Positions 62,882 to 64,000 of a stretch of 64,000 nt of DNA are shown piece after piece. The position numbers were made by a program, and so were the translations under genes. The stretch is taken from NCBI GenBank assembly GCA_013141055.1, contig JABFRS010000002.1:1302001-1366000 (forward strand). Reading direction: 5' to 3'. The first letter of the stretch is position 1; each line of letters starts with the position of its first letter. Source of the DNA: Cyclobacteriaceae bacterium (GTDB lineage: Bacteria; Bacteroidota; Bacteroidia; Cytophagales; Cyclobacteriaceae). The notes beneath the pieces are model-generated. The model was not told the origin of the DNA, ran no database searches, and saw only the letters and a program-made list of their open reading frames with translations.

Positions 62882-64000
62882 TTTGCTTTTTTCTTTTTTG
62901 GATCAATTGCTTCTTTCTTAAACTGATCGTTAAGTTTTTCCTTTTGTTCCAGCCAGAGAATTACTTCTTTATTCAATGGATTGGCCTTAATGACATTGTA
63001 GTTTTTCCAAAACTGCTCATCGTATGGCTTCTTACTGAGAGCAAGGGAACGGGCCATATTATCATCATCAAGTAATTTGTATATTTCTTTTACACTATCT
63101 AATTTGATATCATTGACCAGTACTTCTCTGAAATAATCCTCCGTCCTGAGTACTTTCCTATTCTTCACATCAAGTTTCCTGATCTTATACTGATTGCGGG
63201 CATACTGCAAGAATACTCTGTTTTCATATCTTCGAAAAATATAAGTAACATCCATCATTTCCGTATGCCACTCCCCCATAGAATACTCAATCTCATTTTT
63301 GGCACCCGATAGTTCAAATCGAAGAATAGCGTGGTCTGTCTCACTGACATAAATTTTGTATACCGCAGGGAAATTTTTTGAGTTCTTAACTTCTACTTTG
63401 ATAACAGAGAGATTCTCACCGTTGAATTGAATCGTTCCATCCCAGGAATATTTCATGTCAGCAGAGAAGTCAAAGAAGTTTTTAATAAACAACCAGCCTG
63501 CATTTCTGGGATACTTAATAAGATTTCTTTCCAGCAGATTGGAAAGCCAGTTTCCGTTTGAATAATTCCATCCCGCATTCAAATTACTTTTACGAACTTC
63601 ATTGATATAGATTTTTTCCTTAGTTTTTTTTGAATCATAGCCAGGATCATAGATCATTACCGCCGCTTCGATGAGTGTACCCGGATAAGATTTCACGTCA
63701 GCAGAATCAAGCTTCTCCCAGCTTCTGTGAAAACCTTCCATTAAATAGGGGGCAATCGGATAATTGTCAGTAATAGCTTTCTGAGCATCCTTGATAATTT
63801 TCTCTGCACTATTGGCGGAGACTGTTATTTCCTCCAGTAGTGTTGGCAATTCCTCAAGACCTATTTCTTTAGACGCTTTCAGGTTTGATATCTTCTCCTT
63901 AAAGGTCTTATATCCCAGAAAAGAAATAACGAGCGAATCATTCAGAAATTGAGATGAAAGAAAAAAGTCAAACTCCCCTATCTCATTGGATACTGTTCCA
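62878..64000 (-). CDS. Carboxypeptidase-regulatory-domain protein, 5' end outside window
   Basis: The frame is open on the minus strand to base 64000, so the start lies beyond the window; a TTG at 63849 is internal. The visible N-terminal part matches a CarboxypepD_reg-like domain end (EIGEFDFFLSSQF, then DSLVISFLGYKTFKE and EEITVSANSAEKIIKDA). The rest (about 300 residues) has beta-rich WNYSNGNWLSNLLER and a lysine-rich C-terminus (DQFKKEAIDPKKKKAN). This layout is common in Bacteroidota envelope proteins of unknown role. It converges on the M20 gene. Confidence 0.85.
   Translation of the reverse strand, partial: GTVSNEIGEFDFFLSSQFLNDSLVISFLGYKTFKEKISNLKASKEIGLEELPTLLEEITVSANSAEKIIKDAQKAITDNYPIAPYLMEGFHRSWEKLDSADVKSYPGTLIEAAVMIYDPGYDSKKTKEKIYINEVRKSNLNAGWNYSNGNWLSNLLERNLIKYPRNAGWLFIKNFFDFSADMKYSWDGTIQFNGENLSVIKVEVKNSKNFPAVYKIYVSETDHAILRFELSGAKNEIEYSMGEWHTEMMDVTYIFRRYENRVFLQYARNQYKIRKLDVKNRKVLRTEDYFREVLVNDIKLDSVKEIYKLLDDDNMARSLALSKKPYDEQFWKNYNVIKANPLNKEVILWLEQKEKLNDQFKKEAIDPKKKKAN

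Noticed and set aside
1..64000. Mobile elements, integrases, prophage, attachment sites, replication origin
   Set aside because: No transposase, recombinase, phage structural gene, flanking target duplication or DnaA-box cluster was seen.

Overview
The window looks like a chromosomal segment of a free-living member of the Bacteroidota, most likely a Cytophagales-type organism. The signs are large FtsX-type permeases, outer-membrane proteins with an N-terminal carboxypeptidase-regulatory domain, LytTR signalling, a CreD protein, a YjjG-type HAD phosphatase, and Bacteroidota promoters. Those promoters have a -7 element TAnnTTTG, and several have a TTG/TTTG about 19-20 bases further upstream. 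Most genes lack a convincing Shine-Dalgarno sequence and the three tRNA genes do not encode CCA. I see no phage, transposase, integrase, plasmid gene or CRISPR array. The content is mostly housekeeping and environmental-adaptation genes.

Layout. 1-8014: 3' part of an FtsX-type permease, a small membrane protein, tRNA-Pro with tandem hairpins behind it, then an ArsR-led run (ArsR, SRPBCC, DoxX, DUF4256, YdeI-like, membrane protein), facing a serine hydrolase broken by a frameshift in a G7 tract and its XRE/membrane regulator. 8290-15997: a second FtsX-type permease, a CDF metal transporter, a ribbon-helix-helix protein, a GH144-like glucanase, three small proteins, an 11-bp tandem repeat, an acyltransferase-3 and a GNAT. 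16006-23304 (minus): a signalling operon with REC-PAS-kinase, a CHASE3-HAMP-GAF hybrid kinase with three receivers, a lone receiver, CheR, CheB and a small protein. 23592-31910: membrane and secreted proteins, ArsR, YjjG, PruA, a small beta-barrel, then CreD and a regulator/membrane-protein pair that share a 30-bp upstream element. 32074-34957: tRNA-Asn, a low-affinity iron permease-like protein, DedA and small genes. 35033-39136: an acyl-CoA catabolic operon whose first gene fuses a quinone-oxidoreductase-type MDR to a MaoC hydratase domain, followed by an SDR and an acyl-CoA dehydrogenase. 39993-46643: Hsp20, a periplasmic HtrA, an ALDH7-type dehydrogenase, a receiver, a helical hypothetical protein and an HtrA-like protease without a signal peptide. 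46707-54084: a DEAD-box helicase, a DPP-IV-type peptidase, and a TonB-receptor-like outer-membrane protein cut by an in-frame TAG. 54129-64000: tRNA-Ala, PaaN, DUF4197, an FMN alpha-hydroxyacid oxidase, CinA, a LytS/LytTR pair, an M20 peptidase and a partial carboxypeptidase-regulatory-domain protein.

The points most worth a second look are the two lesions in otherwise intact genes (G7 frameshift near 6565; amber codon at 52897), the MDR-MaoC fusion, the duplicated operator at creD, the CheB/CheR/hybrid-kinase operon, a proline tRNA with anticodon AGG, the repeated motif and hairpin ahead of hsp20, and the structured leader and extra C-terminal domain of the interrupted outer-membrane protein. 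All functional calls come from reading the sequence; no database search was run.
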